Part shown: piece after piece, positions 11,065-23,393 of the stretch
Numbering within the stretch: position 1 is the first letter of the stretch
Layout: every line of letters starts with the position of its first letter
From: Clitopilus passeckerianus
Taxonomy: Eukaryota > Basidiomycota > Agaricomycetes > Agaricales > Entolomataceae
Assembly (NCBI GenBank): GCA_944990035.1
Contig: CALYLX010000019.1
Span: forward strand, 1 to 64,000
Length of the DNA: 64,000 nt
Direction: 5' to 3'
Position numbers and translations under genes: made by a program
The notes under the pieces: generated by a model
What the model was told of the DNA's origin: nothing
Databases searched by the model: none
Seen by the model: only the letters and a program-made list of their open reading frames with translations

Positions 11065-14000
11065 TCATATCTCTATTGCTTGGAATACAAGTAGTACATT
11101 GATTTCTATGTGCCAATTTACTTGTCCAAGGAATCCCATTTTGGGATCGACGTCACTCATCGTGGAGGTTAAGACCAACCATACCACGTCTGGATCGTAT
11201 TTCCCTACCGTTTTATATAATTGCCTTGCACAATCTTGCAGCTCCTCGTGAGCCGTTGTGCTCAAGAAGCGCCGAAATGAAAGCAGAACCTCCCAGATAG
11301 AAGTCTCATGGGGATGCACATCCTTCACCGTAGCGGACATCGTCTTTATGAGCGACCTGTAAAGCCGATGCGAGTAGGAATACGCAGACTCGGAGCCGAC
11401 ACTGCCGGGACCACGCCTGGCAAGAGCACTGGTGGAGTCTGCGGCATCTAAATTCTTGAGAAGGGTTCTGAATTTGGGCCAGACATCGTCCCAAATTCGA
11501 CGGAACATGAAAGTCCCGAAGTGGGAGGTGAGGGATTCAATGAGGTCGGCGGCGGCGGTGACCACAAAGAATTCGGAATCACTGAGTCGGTTCAGGATAA
11601 ATGGCCAGGCAGAGTGTATGGAAGGTAGGACAGCTGAACTTGGAAGCACAGCGGCTGATGATGCCAATAAGGTGAGAATCCTGGCTCGAATAACCGGGGA
11701 CCCATGTGTGAGGAAGTACAGTGATCGAGAAACGATTTGTTTGGCCAGCGCTTGCACCGGTGTCTGAGTCTTTTCTTCGTCGGGTTGATTGACTTGTTTC
11801 ATCTCCTGGTCATCTTCACCATCATCAGAATCTCCCTGTTTTTCTGTACCCCATGCGCGTCGCGGAGCCGGTCCATAGTCCGTTTGGTCTTCCTCAAGTG
11901 GATCCTGCCGATGAGCCATCCATTCAAACAGCTCATCTATCGTCTTGTCGGCATAACCGGGAGAGAGCTTTTCTGGCGGCTCGGGTCTATCATTGGGATC
12001 TATGCCAGCGGTATCCCTCACGACATTTATGACCTCCGACAAAACGTCGACCAATCCCTCGACGATGATCCCATACCCATGGAACTCGTCTAAGCGGTCG
12101 AAGCACTCCTCAACGACGTCGCCTGCACGATCAACAATATCGGGACCGACCAGGCGTACCATGAGTGCCAGGACCTTGGTTGCCTCGACATCCAGCCATC
12201 GGCGAGTGAGTCGGCGAGCGACGGCATCGAGGGCGTAGTCGAAGTTCGACAGTAGGAGGTTTGCTGGAGATGCATATGATGTAGCAGTCGTTATGAAAGT
12301 GAGTGATGCGAATGCCGTTGACGAAAGGAAGGTGTTTGACGAGACTAGCGAATGAAGCACGGGATAGAGGGAATAGAGCAACAAGGGTGTGAATCGGGAT
12401 TGAAGGACCCCCGCGGATACGGCGAGAAGTTGAAGACAAAGGGATTGGTGAAGGGTTGGTTGGGAATTGCTCGCTTTCTGCTTGATCCGCGAAGAGGCTG
12501 TGATACGAAGATTCTCGTGTAGTTGGGAAACTCCCTTCACATGCTGGACCATCACATTGTTCTCTGGTCCATCTTCTCCATGGCCGCTTGGTGATACTGG
12601 AGTTTGTTCTTCGTGGACTTCGCTTGTATCATCCCACAGCTCGGCGATACTCTTCGTCGCCGAACGCGCTAGCTTCATCAACCGTTTGCTTCTCTTGACC
12701 TTCAAAGCGTCGCCGACTTCTCCCTCCAGGATGGACATCTGCGTGACTCCTTCCAGAAGTCGACCTGCACACCAGAGTGCAGTGACGGAGCTGCTTCTAG
12801 CGCCGCTCAGCCCGACGTTGATGAACCATTCCACAGAGAAGAGACATCCCTCCCCTGCTGCGCGCCCTAGAGCACGGAACATCTTCTCGAGCGCATCCTT
12901 AGTGCTGTGGGTTGAAATGTGTTTAAATCCGAGGCTTGGGAATGGAACCCATTGAGTTGCATTTGGGTCGCTCTCAAGCATTAGCTGAGCTGTTGAAGTT
13001 TGGGCGATTGTGATGGTTGGTTCCGCGAATTCTAAGACTGAGAGGAGACTCCAACCCCATTTCTCGATACCTCCGGTTGGACCGAGAAGTTTCCCGATGC
13101 CAGCTGAAATCGAAGCTAGCCCTTCTATTGCGTCGATTTCTGAAGGTGCAAGGTTGCACACGGCCTCGATGAGTCCTGCAAGATGTTCAACCTTGTAGTC
13201 GGAGTGGGTAGGAAGAAGTCGGGGTAAGGCTGCGAGGTTCTCTCCAGTGGTGGCCATCAACACTTGGTTTAGGGAATGCTGAACGCTGGATTCTTTCGTG
13301 AGCAAGTCTAGCAGCACTCGTCGTGCTTCAGAATGGACCGACTGTAAGTCGGAATTCGAGAGCGAAAGCAATGAATGAAGTAACAGGGGCTGGAGCTGAG
13401 GCAACGTTAATGAAGTTGCTTTCAGGACTGCATCAGAAAAACAGGCCAAGCCAAGCAAGGCAGATGTGGTTGGGTGGGAGACGATGGGTGTTAGGGTATT
13501 CACGGCTATGAGTAGTTGCGAAGAGGTCGCTCGTAGCCAAGATGCTGTTCGGAGAGTGGCGTACAGCCGGGCGGTGGTTGTTGGGGAATCCATGCGAATG
13601 CCATTGTCGGTGGGCACTAAATCTTCCAAGTTGACGATACGGGTAACTGCACCCTCCTTAACACATATATCGTCACCTATTGCTCGCACGATCGCAAGCT
13701 GCAGTACGCGCAATGCGTATGACACGGTGTCACCGTTCGCCCAACCCTTTCCTTTCGATGTTCCGAGAGATACCTTCGTCATGGTGCTCGTAATACCCGG
13801 AAGGACAGTTGGGACGAGGTCGTTGGGAGCATATATACCGACGAGCAGAGCCAGCAATTTGAGAGAAGCATGTTGGAGGCGTAGATGGGGCGATTCTGCT
13901 GTTTGGAGTAGCGAGTCAAGAGTCTGCCCAAGAATTGGGACAAACTTGTCTGTCTGCGCATAACCCTCGAGTTCAACGAGACGCAATTGAGGATCGTTGG

Positions 14001-14534
14001 TCTGGCCTAGATCGCGGGCCAATGATTCCTCTGTTGTCCGTTCTCGCAGAATTGCGAGCAAACACAGGGCAGCGGCCTCTTTGGTCTCTTCGTCTCTGTC
14101 CTTTCCTTTACCCTTTCCTTCAATTCCGCCTATGATGGCACCACAAAGCATGAATATCTGCTCCCATGCAGCAGCTTCAATATCCCACCACCAGTCCTCG
14201 CAAAGAATGGACAGGACTAAGAGAATCTTTTCAAGAACTTGGTCGGGTATATCTGCCGACTGGTTCCTCCGAAGTATGTTTGAAAGTGGATAGAATGTAT
14301 ATGTGATCAAATTCGACGTTAGAACAAATCCTGTTGCTTTAGTATCGCGTAGAATGGTGAGTAGGTCGTTGAGCAGCTTGAGGACATTATTGATGGTAGC
14401 AGGCGATAACTGGGATGCACTGAGCAGAGGAACGCAAACAATTTTGAGCTGTTAATCTGTTCAGACTCTGGTTCAGACGGCATAAGGGTTGAGATTGAAC
14501 ATACTCGTTGAAAGACCTCTGAAGGTGAAGGCAT
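11065..14534 (-). CDS. TTI1: TELO2-interacting protein 1 homologue (TTI1)
   Basis: A tiny first exon (14505-14534, ten codons) is spliced to one long exon (11065-14448), giving about 1137 residues. The protein is an all-helical HEAT-repeat array. The family-typical N terminus reads FQRLKIVCVPLLSASQLSP and NLITYTFYPLSNILRRN, and LPGITSTMTKVSLG followed by KGKGWANGDTVSYALRVLQL falls at about residues 220-260, as in Tti1. With Tel2 and Tti2 it forms the TTT complex, a cochaperone that matures PIKK kinases (TOR, ATM, ATR). The C-terminal 20 residues (after FLGQ) lack family character and may be a read-through of a last intron. It converges with the dCMP deaminase gene. Confidence 0.88.
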
Positions 14535-14847
14535 GACGCTGAATTCGGATATTTCCAAATCTGGAAAATATACCTCCTGTTCCCTTTTTGGTAAGCGTCA
14601 AGTTGCCGACATTACTGGCTCTTTTCTGCAAATCCCCATTACCAGACACAACATCGCGACAATCCAATATAAAATCGCTACCTTTTCAGTATGTTTAACG
14701 AAAGAAATGGCCGTTGTGCAAAGAATTCCGTACCTGTAGATCCCCCGAAAGATTAGGAAAAGATCCGGTAAATTTTCCTTGGCTTGGGCGTTATCTGGTC
14801 TGACCTTTTCCAATAGAGTCGGCCCACCCCGCTGTCCTTGACTCATT

Positions 14848-14856
14848 TATAAAAAG
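14848..14856 (+). promoter_or_regulatory. TATA box of the PABA synthase gene
   Basis: TATAAAAAG lies 57 bp before the ATG at 14905, a good match in sequence and position to a fungal TATA box. It sits in the short (370 bp) divergent space shared with TTI1. Confidence 0.5.
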
Positions 14857-14904
14857 AGACGCGCCCCAAATTTTGCCAGCACTTCGATACCTTTCACTGC
14901 CATC

Positions 14905-17232
14905 ATGGTCTTGGAGCAACCCAGGCTGCTTTTCGTTGACTCTTACGACTCGTTCACTTTCAAGTAAGTCGGTCGACCTGCTTGTTGTGGTCGACTAACC
15001 TCCCTGCAGTCTGGCCTCGCTATGTCGAGCTGCTATACCCAATTGCATTATCCACATCATCAAGAACGACGACTTCACCATCGAACGACTCCTACCTTTC
15101 CTACCTTACTTCACTGCAATAATTGTTGGTCCAGGTCCTGGTTCTCCAGATGACCCTGCCGATATTGGTGTCGTAAAGGATTTGTGGAAAGTGAGGGATG
15201 ATCAACTCATCCCAATCTTCGGTGTCTGCCTCGGTCTGCAGAGCCTCGGAATTTCATTCGGTGCCCAACTTCATCGCCTCAAGGTTGTAAAGCACGGTCA
15301 AGTTTCTACCATTCAACATGGCGGAACTGACCTATTTCACGGTATAGATTCAATTGGCGCAGTCCGATATCACTCACTACACGTCAAGATACCCGATGAT
15401 GGTGAACTGGAGGAACTGGCCATTGCAGATGACGGGCAGGATAATGGCAAGGTAGTCATGGCCTTGAAGCATCGCACAAAACCTTTCTGGGCTGTTCAAT
15501 ACCACCCAGAGTCGATATGCACCGAAGGTGGTGGGCTCGAAGTCATCTACAACTTCTGGCAGCTGTCACAAGCTTGGTCTATCATGAACGACAGGCAGAC
15601 TTGCCCATGGGATTCGACTGCAAGACAGACCTTCGGATACTCTTGGCCTCACATTCCGCCACACTCCCTTCCTCCATCACCTTACCGTCATCGCCCACAG
15701 GTCCTTACTTCCGTTGTCGATGCCCCCGGGCTTTCCGTCACAGCCATCTGTGAGAAATTCGGTGCCCTCAACGACGATACACCCTTCGTTCTCCTCGACT
15801 CAGCCGCTAAACCAGGCCGCTTTTCTATTGTTGGATGTCTTCTTCCTACAACCTTGCAGATTATGCATTCGGTTGGCGAAAGCTTTGTAACCCTCAAGCA
15901 GGGTACATCACTGCAGCATGAAGAGCTTGGCAGTCGGGATGTCTGGTCCTGGCTGGCTTCCTTCATGAGGTTTCACAAGGCCACTGGCTGCTCTGAAATA
16001 CCATTTTGGGGTGGTCTAGTAGGGACGTTGAGCTATGAGCTCGGAATTCAAGATTTACAGGTTCAGCCAATACGGAGAGAGGAAGATAACTGCTCAAAAC
16101 ATCCAGACGTCAACCTCGTCTTTGTCGAGCGAAGCATTGTTCTGGACCTGCAATCAGGCAAGGCTTACATCCAATCAATGCTTCCAGGTGATAGCGAATG
16201 GGTGACGGACACCACTGCACATGTGCACACCATTGCATCGACCCCCGTAGAGCCATTCATCCCGAGCAAGAAGCCACAAAACGCAATCGTGACCCTTCCT
16301 GACAAGGCAGGATATATATCCTCTATCGAGAAAGCGAAAGAACATCTTTTCGCTGGAGATTCCTACGAGATATGCTTCACAGCACCGACCCGTATCTCGT
16401 TGCCCTTACAGAATAAGCCGATGTCAACCTGGGAGCGATACAAGCTTCTACGCAAGAACAATCCTGCGCCTCACTCAGCCTATCTTCGCCTTCAGCCAAC
16501 GACCTTCCTTTCTTCCTCCCCCGAGCGTTTTCTCTCATACACCCGGCCTCCTCATTCTCTTTGCCAACTCCGGCCAATCAAAGGCACAGTTCGGAAAGCA
16601 CCAGGCATCACACGCGCTGTTGCCGAAGAACTGCTGGCTGGTTCGACCAAGGAGGTCGCTGAGAACCTGATGATCGTCGACCTGATTCGACATGATCTGC
16701 ACGGCGTCGTTGGGGAGGATGTGCAGGTGACGCAGTTCTGTCGCGTGGAGGAATATGAGACTGTGTGGCAACTTGTGAGCGTTATCGAGGGGAGGGCAGC
16801 GCAGGGATCAAGTGCAGACCTGGATCCTAATGGCGAAGTCGGCTGGGAAGTCTTGAAGAGGAGTCTACCTCCAGGTTTGGCATTCACTCTGTATTGTGAT
16901 GTCTTAGTCTGATTCTCATACTCGTATCTACAGGAAGCATGACCGGCGCTCCCAAGAAGCGCAGTGTTGAGATTCTTCAGAATCTGGAAAGCAAAGAACG
17001 CGGGTTATACTCCGGTGTGTTTGGCTACTGGTGCGTTGGCGGCGGTGGGGACTGGTCCGTGACTATACGAAGCTGCTTCAAATATGATTCACTGGATGGA
17101 CCGGATCCTTCAGCACAAACGGAAGACTGGACAATCGGCGCTGGTGGTGCTATCACCGCCCTTTCAGATTCGGAGGCAGAGTGGGAGGAGATGGTCGTGA
17201 AATTGCAAAGTGTTTTGAAGACTTTTGCTTAA
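14905..17232 (+). CDS. PAB1: Bifunctional para-aminobenzoate synthase (glutamine amidotransferase plus chorismate-binding)
   Basis: Exons 14905-14963, 15010-16874 and 16934-17232 encode about 740 residues. Residues 6-205 are a class I glutamine amidotransferase: FVDSYDSFTFN, GPGPGSP, the nucleophile in GVCLGLQ (Cys93) and the HPES motif. The second half is the chorismate-binding enzyme (component I): SPERFLSY, the RPIKGTVRKAPG stretch, ENLMIVDLIRHDL and MTGAPKKRSVEIL, ending with GAGGAITALSDSEAEW. The PIKGT motif marks PabB-type enzymes, in which the Lys takes part in catalysis. The product is 4-amino-4-deoxychorismate, the precursor of p-aminobenzoate and folate. Such fusions are normal in fungi. 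The pab1 gene is classically linked to the A mating-type locus in mushrooms; here it lies about 29 kb from the first HD gene. Confidence 0.96.
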
Positions 17233-17554
17233 AGATTGTGTATTATCCTACTTGTATTGGTTGCACAGAGAGCTCAAAATATATAATTGTACATGTTGGC
17301 TATAGGCTGAGGCTTAGACCCTTATGCCAACACATTAGAAATGTGGAAACGAACTGTGGCGTTGTTCTTGCCGGGCCGGCAATAGAACGACATTCGTCAG
17401 AGCCAATTCTTGACGGATATGCATTGTGAATTAAAACACTGCCATGCAACGCCTCGTTCCATCTCCAATTTATCTGCCTGTCAATAGGCGCTTTGCGCTG
17501 GCTGTCCTTCTTTCGACAAACAAGCCGTAGGCCTCAGGTTCTGCTCAACTAACC
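17233..17554. other. Intergenic region after PABA synthase
   Basis: About 320 bp between two genes on the same strand. It should hold the PABA synthase 3' UTR (AT-rich around 17278-17290) and the promoter of the next gene. Nothing else is visible. Confidence 0.5.
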
Positions 17555-18521
17555 ATGATCATACAAACGGAGGAGTGAGTGGAGCTATCTTTCTATTCAA
17601 AGGATTTAACTGAAGTGAATGCATCCATTAGGGATTTGGATAAAAAGAAACAGCTTGAGGTGCCCCATGTCCGCACGCACCATCGCAATGCTTCGTCTCT
17701 CAGCTTGCGCATTGAACCCCCACCTTTGCACCCAGCACTTCAGTACCAGAACGCCGACCGATCTCCTCCTGTTTACGAGTCGACAAAGAAACCTCCAGCT
17801 CCCCTGATGTATACCTTTCGACCCGATCCTTCACAGTGGAATGCGATGATACTGGAAGCGCCGGCCGATCTTGGAGGACCTTATCCTTCATACCACATAT
17901 CCGTTCGAATGAACTGCTTCACCCCAACCTCGTACATTACTACAGTGAGGAGGGACTCAGAGTTTGGCGAGATCGTTGGGGACTTCGAGTAAGTGAAGCT
18001 TCCCAATTCGCGTGTCCTGATTCGCTGATTTTTCAGATTCGGATTAACGGCTACAAAGAAGCTAACGACCGTATGTTTGCGGGGAAATGAACATCCGCTG
18101 GGCGATGTCCTCAAAGCTGGCTATCAGACCTTCGGCATACGAAATGTACGAATTTACTTCTTGGCGCCTTGAGATCAGCTTACATCTCCCATAGTATTGG
18201 TTTTGGAAGACGCTTGAGAATGAGAAGAGCATCTCTTTGTATTGGGACGACAGCGCTCCTGCTGGCGTTCTTACCGTGCGTCTCACCAAATGGTGTTTAA
18301 AGATATAGAAGCTCACGAGTTAGTGACAGTGTTTTCCCTCGAAAGATTTGAAGACAGGGACCCACGTTCTGGCTCGCTTTATCCCCCCGGCCCACCTACG
18401 CAAAACTGGAAGACCAGTGGAAATGACCAGACTTGAGGTTTCTCCACAAGGGCACGATGTATTCGATGATATCCTGATGTCTGCACTCATCCTAGAGCGT
18501 ATGCGCACCACACCAACATAG
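17555..18521 (+). CDS. DUF6593-type protein of unknown function
   Basis: Five exons (17555-17574, 17632-17988, 18037-18145, 18195-18275, 18330-18521) encode about 252 residues. The second half follows the pattern of the DUF6593 family, which is expanded in agaric fungi: MYTFRPDP, a strand-rich core with SYHISVRMNCFTPTSYITTV, FGLTATKKLTTVCLRGNEHP, then YWFWKTLENEKSISLYWDD, CFPSKDLKTGTHVLARFIPP and the closing helix DVFDDILMSALILERMR. No catalytic motif, signal peptide or membrane segment is evident. The first exon is only 20 nt, chosen because it gives an ATG in phase. Function is unknown; the family assignment is by pattern and moderately sure. Confidence 0.7.
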
Positions 18522-18688
18522 TTTTAGTGGACTTCTTTTTGCTTCCTTTACGACCCTGGCATTGTTGCTGTATTTTAGCATATATTGATACATATGATAT
18601 CCCGTGGTGAGGTCAGGCCATGAGTGCAATATGCTTGAGCTCGCTGAAAAATCATCAGCGAGGTGCTCTGGAACTACGAATTGAGGGC

Positions 18689-20037
18689 TTACTTCTGAAC
18701 CTGCTGACCAACTTTCATAGGTGGGTAGTTAACTTCTTCCCCTTCATTCTTTCCTAGGTTAAACTGCTCTACTCTGATCTTCTGAGAACGCTGAGCAAGT
18801 AAGGGAATTGGAGCCAAATCGTAATCCGAAGATAGGTGCCAGAAAAATGTGGAGGAGATGCGAATCAAAGGTCGGTCGGGGAATTGGACTTTGCGACTCT
18901 CAATGACCTAAACAACGATCTCAGCAAACTTAGCACACTCTTCGACAAAGAAGAGGGCATACGTCGATGGTTTTTTCGTTCACGACAACTTCGTGGAACC
19001 CGGCCTTGATCAAACCGCCTGTGATGTGCTCGAGCTGTTTACCAGCCTGCACAAGGAGGTAGTTTCCGGGCGGAATCTTGACTGGGATGCGCTTTCCGGT
19101 ATTGCGAGCCCAAATATTCAAGCCGGGGTACCTGGACCGACCATGGATAGTCAGGAAATTCAAGTCTGAGTGGAAACCAGCAAGAATGGTGTCTTTCTCC
19201 CCGTATTTCTTCAAGTCAGAGGCGGTTGGCGCAAGCAAATGAGGGCTGAAAGTAACTTAGTCAGTCGGAGCATTTTTCAGCAAGGGTAGAGAATACAGAC
19301 CCATATCGTCCAGCATCTCGGAAAGTCTCGACCGGCAAGCCGAGGCCAACCGCTACCATCTCCGCGAGGTTCGCCACGCTGCCAATATCCATGTGTCAAT
19401 TGCTGTCAGATTATCGTGGAGATATTTCACTCACGCGCCCTTCATAGATTTACCCCACTGTTCCATGACTGGAGTCCAGCGTTCCTTGATGTGGGGAGCT
19501 TGGGGTACGATATTTGCAGCGTTCAACGCAGGGAACAGGGTCTCGTATGGTGGACGCTCGACCATCTTCCAGAAGAACCTGCATTTTGGATCGGGCGAGT
19601 GTGCAGAGATGTCCAATGGACGTTCGGCGGGATCCAAACGCTCGATGATACGAAGGCAGGGTTCGTCTACTGCACATTTCGGCTTCTCAGTGTTCTCGAG
19701 TGTGACACCAATCTGGTAGCTGAGCTCAGGACGTTCGTCCTTCTTGAGATCCTCCTCAGGCTGTGCGAAATAGTCCTCTAGAAGATCAAGGAACGTGGAG
19801 TTGTCCTTCTCTGAAACACGAGAATCGTGAAGGACCAGAGCACCGTAGGTGATAAGGGCATCAGCGGCCTGAGTAAAAACCAATTGTCAGAAAAGAAATT
19901 TGAGTATCAGATGCAGCGTGTCAGACACGTACCTTCTTGCATTCATCCTGGACCTCCTGTGAGTCGTGAGGCTTGTTTAGGAAGACGTCGAGGTCAATGA
20001 CTGGAAGATCCATAGAGAGCTCTTGGGCGACGGGCAT
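18689..20037 (-). CDS. 2-oxoglutarate/Fe(II)-dependent oxygenase, isopenicillin-N-synthase-like
   Basis: Five exons (19933-20037, 19435-19868, 19301-19378, 18963-19245, 18689-18907) encode about 372 residues. The N terminus (LPVIDLDVFLN and ITYGALVLHDSRV) matches the non-haem dioxygenase N domain. The jelly-roll core carries the iron ligands HSD (in AGFHSDLNFLTIHG) and a distal His in GKQLEHITGG. The expected 2OG-binding Arg should follow and is probably in the last exon (RPLIRISSTFFWHL region). Family members oxidise small molecules in primary or secondary metabolism. The substrate here is unknown, and no biosynthetic cluster surrounds it. A TATA box sits 62 bp upstream. It is transcribed divergently from UBC12 across about 310 bp. 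Confidence 0.85.
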
Positions 20038-20098
20038 GATGGTGGGCTCAATTCGGAGAAAGAGAAAGAGTTTTGAGTCAAATCTTCTGCAGGTCACT

Positions 20099-20106
20099 CT
20101 TTTATA
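20099..20106 (-). promoter_or_regulatory. TATA box of the 2OG oxygenase gene
   Basis: The minus strand reads TATAAAAG about 62 bp before the start codon at 20037. Assigned from sequence and spacing. Confidence 0.45.
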
Positions 20107-20348
20107 TTGCCCAGAAGATTAGTTCTTGGATCCGTAGAGAATCAGGAGAGATTCCCTGATAAAATTGACCCATGCGGTCGTTTGGCATTTGTGGCACAGC
20201 GACAGGACAGATTTGCACATGGCACTGCCACGACCTATAAGCGATCTGGCTGTGAGTCGGAATGAGTGTCCTAATCCAGACAATTACACTTTTCGCTCCC
20301 GACCACCACTTGTAGACACACGACTACCCTTAGAACACTACCACCACA

Positions 20349-21205
20349 ATGTTGAAGGTAAGGTGAACGTTCAATCTACAGGCCAATGGCTTACCTCTTC
20401 TCCGAAAGATCTGGAGCATGAAGAAGGACCAGGAGGCTGCGGCCAAAAAGAAGCCCAAGACCTCAGCCGCTCAACTGCGAGTGCAGAAAGGTAAAGCTGT
20501 TGACACATACTCTTCCTTTTCATAGATTTCTGACCTTCAACGACGTATCCCTGACAGATATCACTGAGCTGGACTTGCCCTCAACGATGGAGACCCACTT
20601 CCCCGATCCTGCTGATCTACTCAACTTCACCCTCACAATCACGCCAGACGAAGGTACACGTTGCATCCTCATCCACGTTTTTTCGCGCGGTTCTTCACAA
20701 ACTCTTTGCTGACGCAACAACGGTCTTCCTCCTAGGCATGTATAAAGGCGGACAATTCAAGTTCTCCTTCACTATCAACACAAACTACCCCCACGACCCA
20801 CCCAAGGTCAAATGCCTGCCAAAGGTGTGTTGGTCGGTGCCAGTGGCTAGGGGGGCGAAATGACTCACAAGCCCATTTACAACAGATTTATCATCCCAAC
20901 GTCGACCTCGAAGGCAACGTGTGCCTGAATATTCTACGTGAAGACTGGAAGCCTGTTCTCAACCTGAACTCCGTCATGGTCGGCCTGCAATACTTGTTCC
21001 TGGAACCCAACCCAGACGACCCATTGAACAAAGGTGCTTATCGATGTTCCATCCACCATCTACGCGGTGACTGACTAATACCCTCCTCTATCCAGAGGCT
21101 GCACAGGAAATGACCAAGAGCCGCGATACCTTCCTTCTTAATGTCAAGAAGTCCATGCAAGGGGGGTATATCAAGGGCGTGCAGTATGACAAGATCGCTG
21201 TTTAA
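20349..21205 (+). CDS. UBC12: NEDD8-conjugating enzyme UBC12
   Basis: Six exons (20349-20357, 20409-20490, 20558-20653, 20736-20824, 20886-21033, 21096-21205) encode about 177 residues. The E2 core is complete: [27 protein letters not shown], the HPN motif in [10 protein letters not shown], and the active-site Cys (about residue 105) in [18 protein letters not shown]. The N-terminal extension [12 protein letters not shown] resembles the short tail of UBC12 that docks on the NEDD8 E1. The enzyme transfers NEDD8/Rub1 to cullins, so it controls SCF ubiquitin ligases. The first exon is nine nucleotides. A nearer acceptor would leave an intron of only 24 nt, so I used the later one. Confidence 0.95.
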
Positions 21206-21460
21206 TGCCCGTGGACGCCCTCCCTCATGACCTCCGTTTCCCGCTGTTTCGCTGTCACTCGAGCTTTGTACACTGCATCATCACCCTTATACACAGCCTG
21301 CATTCTCTCATGTTCTATCATATTCTTTACCTTGTTTTGGCTCTTAACTCACTTCCTAAGCATGCTTAGATCTGTGTATTCCTTTATGGAAAGATAGAAT
21401 ACATGCTGCGTAATATTACTCGATTTCCAGGGATTTATATATTTGTGATCCAGTGACTGG

Positions 21461-22008
21461 TCAACTTCCCCGATAGGTCGTGAAAGAATACGGACTAATC
21501 AGTAATGGTATATGATAGTGCTCCTCTGGGTTCTCGATCCTGAATGTGATCTGAAGAACTAATAAGAATGGCTTCTACTGTTTTATTAGGCTAGCCACTT
21601 ACCTCAACATGCGGGTAAAAACATTTCCTGTTCGTAGAGGCAAAGTAGTCATCCGTCTTGAAGATTACCCTGTAGACTGTTCCGCCAGCTAACGCCGTCT
21701 TCTCCTTCTTCTCCTCTTCAGAGCCTCTTGGCGGAAGTAGGTCAATGCATCGACCATCTTCATTTGTAGTGCTAATTAACATCAGTGCGAAATCAGACAC
21801 ACAATAACGGTGAAGTACCCTTTTGCGAGAGGTTGATAAACTTCGGGTCCACCGTTCTCAGATACTTCTAGTTGCTGAAGCCGGATGAAGACGCCTTGAG
21901 CTGGTTTGCCCAGCAATGCATCAAGCACTGTATTACTACTATTCAGGTTCCTGCGCTCCTTGCTCAGAATTCCCTCATACCGTGACAAGTAATAGGCGAT
22001 TTGGACAT
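21461..22008 (-). CDS. 5-hydroxyisourate hydrolase (transthyretin-like)
   Basis: Four exons (21981-22008, 21819-21927, 21603-21771, 21461-21550) encode about 131 residues, the usual length of the family. It opens with SPITCHVLDALLGKPAQGV (catalytic His in CHVLD), continues with TTNEDGRCIDLL and YRVIFKTDDYFA...FYPHVE, and ends with EEHYHIPLLISPYSFTTY followed by RGS. The terminal YRGS distinguishes HIU hydrolase from transthyretin. The enzyme hydrolyses 5-hydroxyisourate in uric acid breakdown. A single internal ATG in the first 28-nt exon gives the family's normal N terminus. It is divergent from RRP1 across 129 bp. Confidence 0.95.
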
Positions 22009-22137
22009 CGTTAGTATTGGATTGGATTGGTCGGAGCCAACCCGAGTATATAAATGACAAAAGCGCCATGGGGTCTAAATGAGGTCACTAACTTTAGATA
22101 ACGGACTTTCAAAAAAGTTTGCTCCTTGCCGCCACCA

Positions 22138-23239
22138 ATGACTTCAGAAACCACAGATGCTCCGCCGCTGGGCAAGTTCTTGGCTTCAACAGGTATGCAG
22201 TTGGCTCCACGAATCATTCGGGAGGTTAATTTGGCCTGTAGAGAAAAAAGTAAGGGACAAGGCGATCAAGAATCTCAAAGTTTTTCTTTCGGATCCTGAA
22301 CGCAATGAAATCTCAAAGCCCGAGATGGCTAAGCTTTGGAAAGGCATATTCTACGGATTCTGGATGTCAGACAAGCCTTTGGTTCAACAAGCACTCGCAA
22401 CAGAACTGGCAGGCTTGGTTCTCACTGTAAACACAACCCACCTTTCGCTTGCGTTCCTCAGAGGGTTTTGGGAAACGATGGTACGGGAGTGGAATGGTAT
22501 TGACAGGCTACGGTATGTTGGACGTCTGTTAAAAGTTTTCAGAGCTTCAACAATGACAAGTTGTTTCATGCAGGATAGATAAATACTACATGCTGCTCCG
22601 AAGATTCGTGAACGCTTCGTTCCGCCTCCTCATACGGTCTGGATGGGATGAAAAGGCGTGTCGGGGGTACAATGACATACTGACTGCTGAGAATGGGCCA
22701 CTATGGTGTGTTCAGGCAGCCTCATTTCCTTACACGCTGATACTAAGTACGTGACTAGCCCAACAAACCCCAAGGTCCCTGTCAGCTTGGCATACCATCT
22801 AGCCGACATATATGCCGAAGAGCTCGATAAAGCAATGGCCCCGAACGGGGAATCAATACCTCCTCCAGCTCCCCTACGAACGGTGTTGATACCTTTTGTA
22901 TCGGTCGCAGCACAGGCTTCATCGAGCACCGCCTACAAACGTATCCAAGCCGCCCTCTTTGAGCCACTGCTTACGGCTTTTGCTCCGCCTTCGGAGGCTA
23001 CTCCTCCAAGTGCTAAACGTCAGAGATTGCATGACGACTCGGAAGAGCAGAAATACCCTTGTATTGTCTCGAATTCTTGCTATGATGATCCATCGGAGGG
23101 CGTTCTGGAGGCAGTGGTGGTGCGCAAAAAGGTGCTGAGGTTGATCTTTGAAGTTGCCAGCCAGGAGGAAACTCGAGATGCCAACCGGAGAAAAATGTAT
23201 GCCCTATACAACGATGCTGGTGGGGAGGAGGATTCATAG
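22138..23239 (+). CDS. RRP1: Ribosomal RNA processing protein 1 (NOP52 family)
   Basis: Four exons (22138-22192, 22242-22512, 22574-22705, 22759-23239) encode about 312 residues. The Nop52 domain covers most of it: LGKFLASTEKKVRDKAIKNL, LWKGIFYGFWMSDKP, FWETMVREWNGIDRLRIDKY, YMLLRRFVN, and VPVSLAYHLADIYAEELDK. The C terminus has a short KRQR basic patch and an acidic stretch. In yeast and animals Rrp1 is nucleolar and needed for processing the 27S/32S pre-rRNA to the large-subunit rRNAs. The start is the only ATG giving the conserved GKFLAST strand. Confidence 0.93.
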
Positions 23240-23393
23240 GGCTCTTCGGGTTCATTTGGATGTATATTACACGATTTATCAAATTTCCTTTGAATCTTGC
23301 TTTTTTTTGGAGCGGCGTAAATTTGCTTGACGCGTCTGTGACCCCAAGTGACATACGCGATTTTACTGTCACAACCCAAGTCGCGAATGATCC

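Noticed and set aside
13466..13963. Plus-strand open frame of 165 codons opposite TTI1
   Set aside because: Antisense of conserved TTI1 repeats with no recognisable domain.
20358..20381. A 24-nt intron in UBC12 using the nearer acceptor
   Set aside because: In frame, but far below the minimum intron size seen in this window; the 51-nt intron gives the expected N terminus.
20165..20494. Plus-strand open frame overlapping the UBC12 start
   Set aside because: It runs through the UBC12 first exon, intron and second exon in a different frame; the spliced UBC12 model explains the region.
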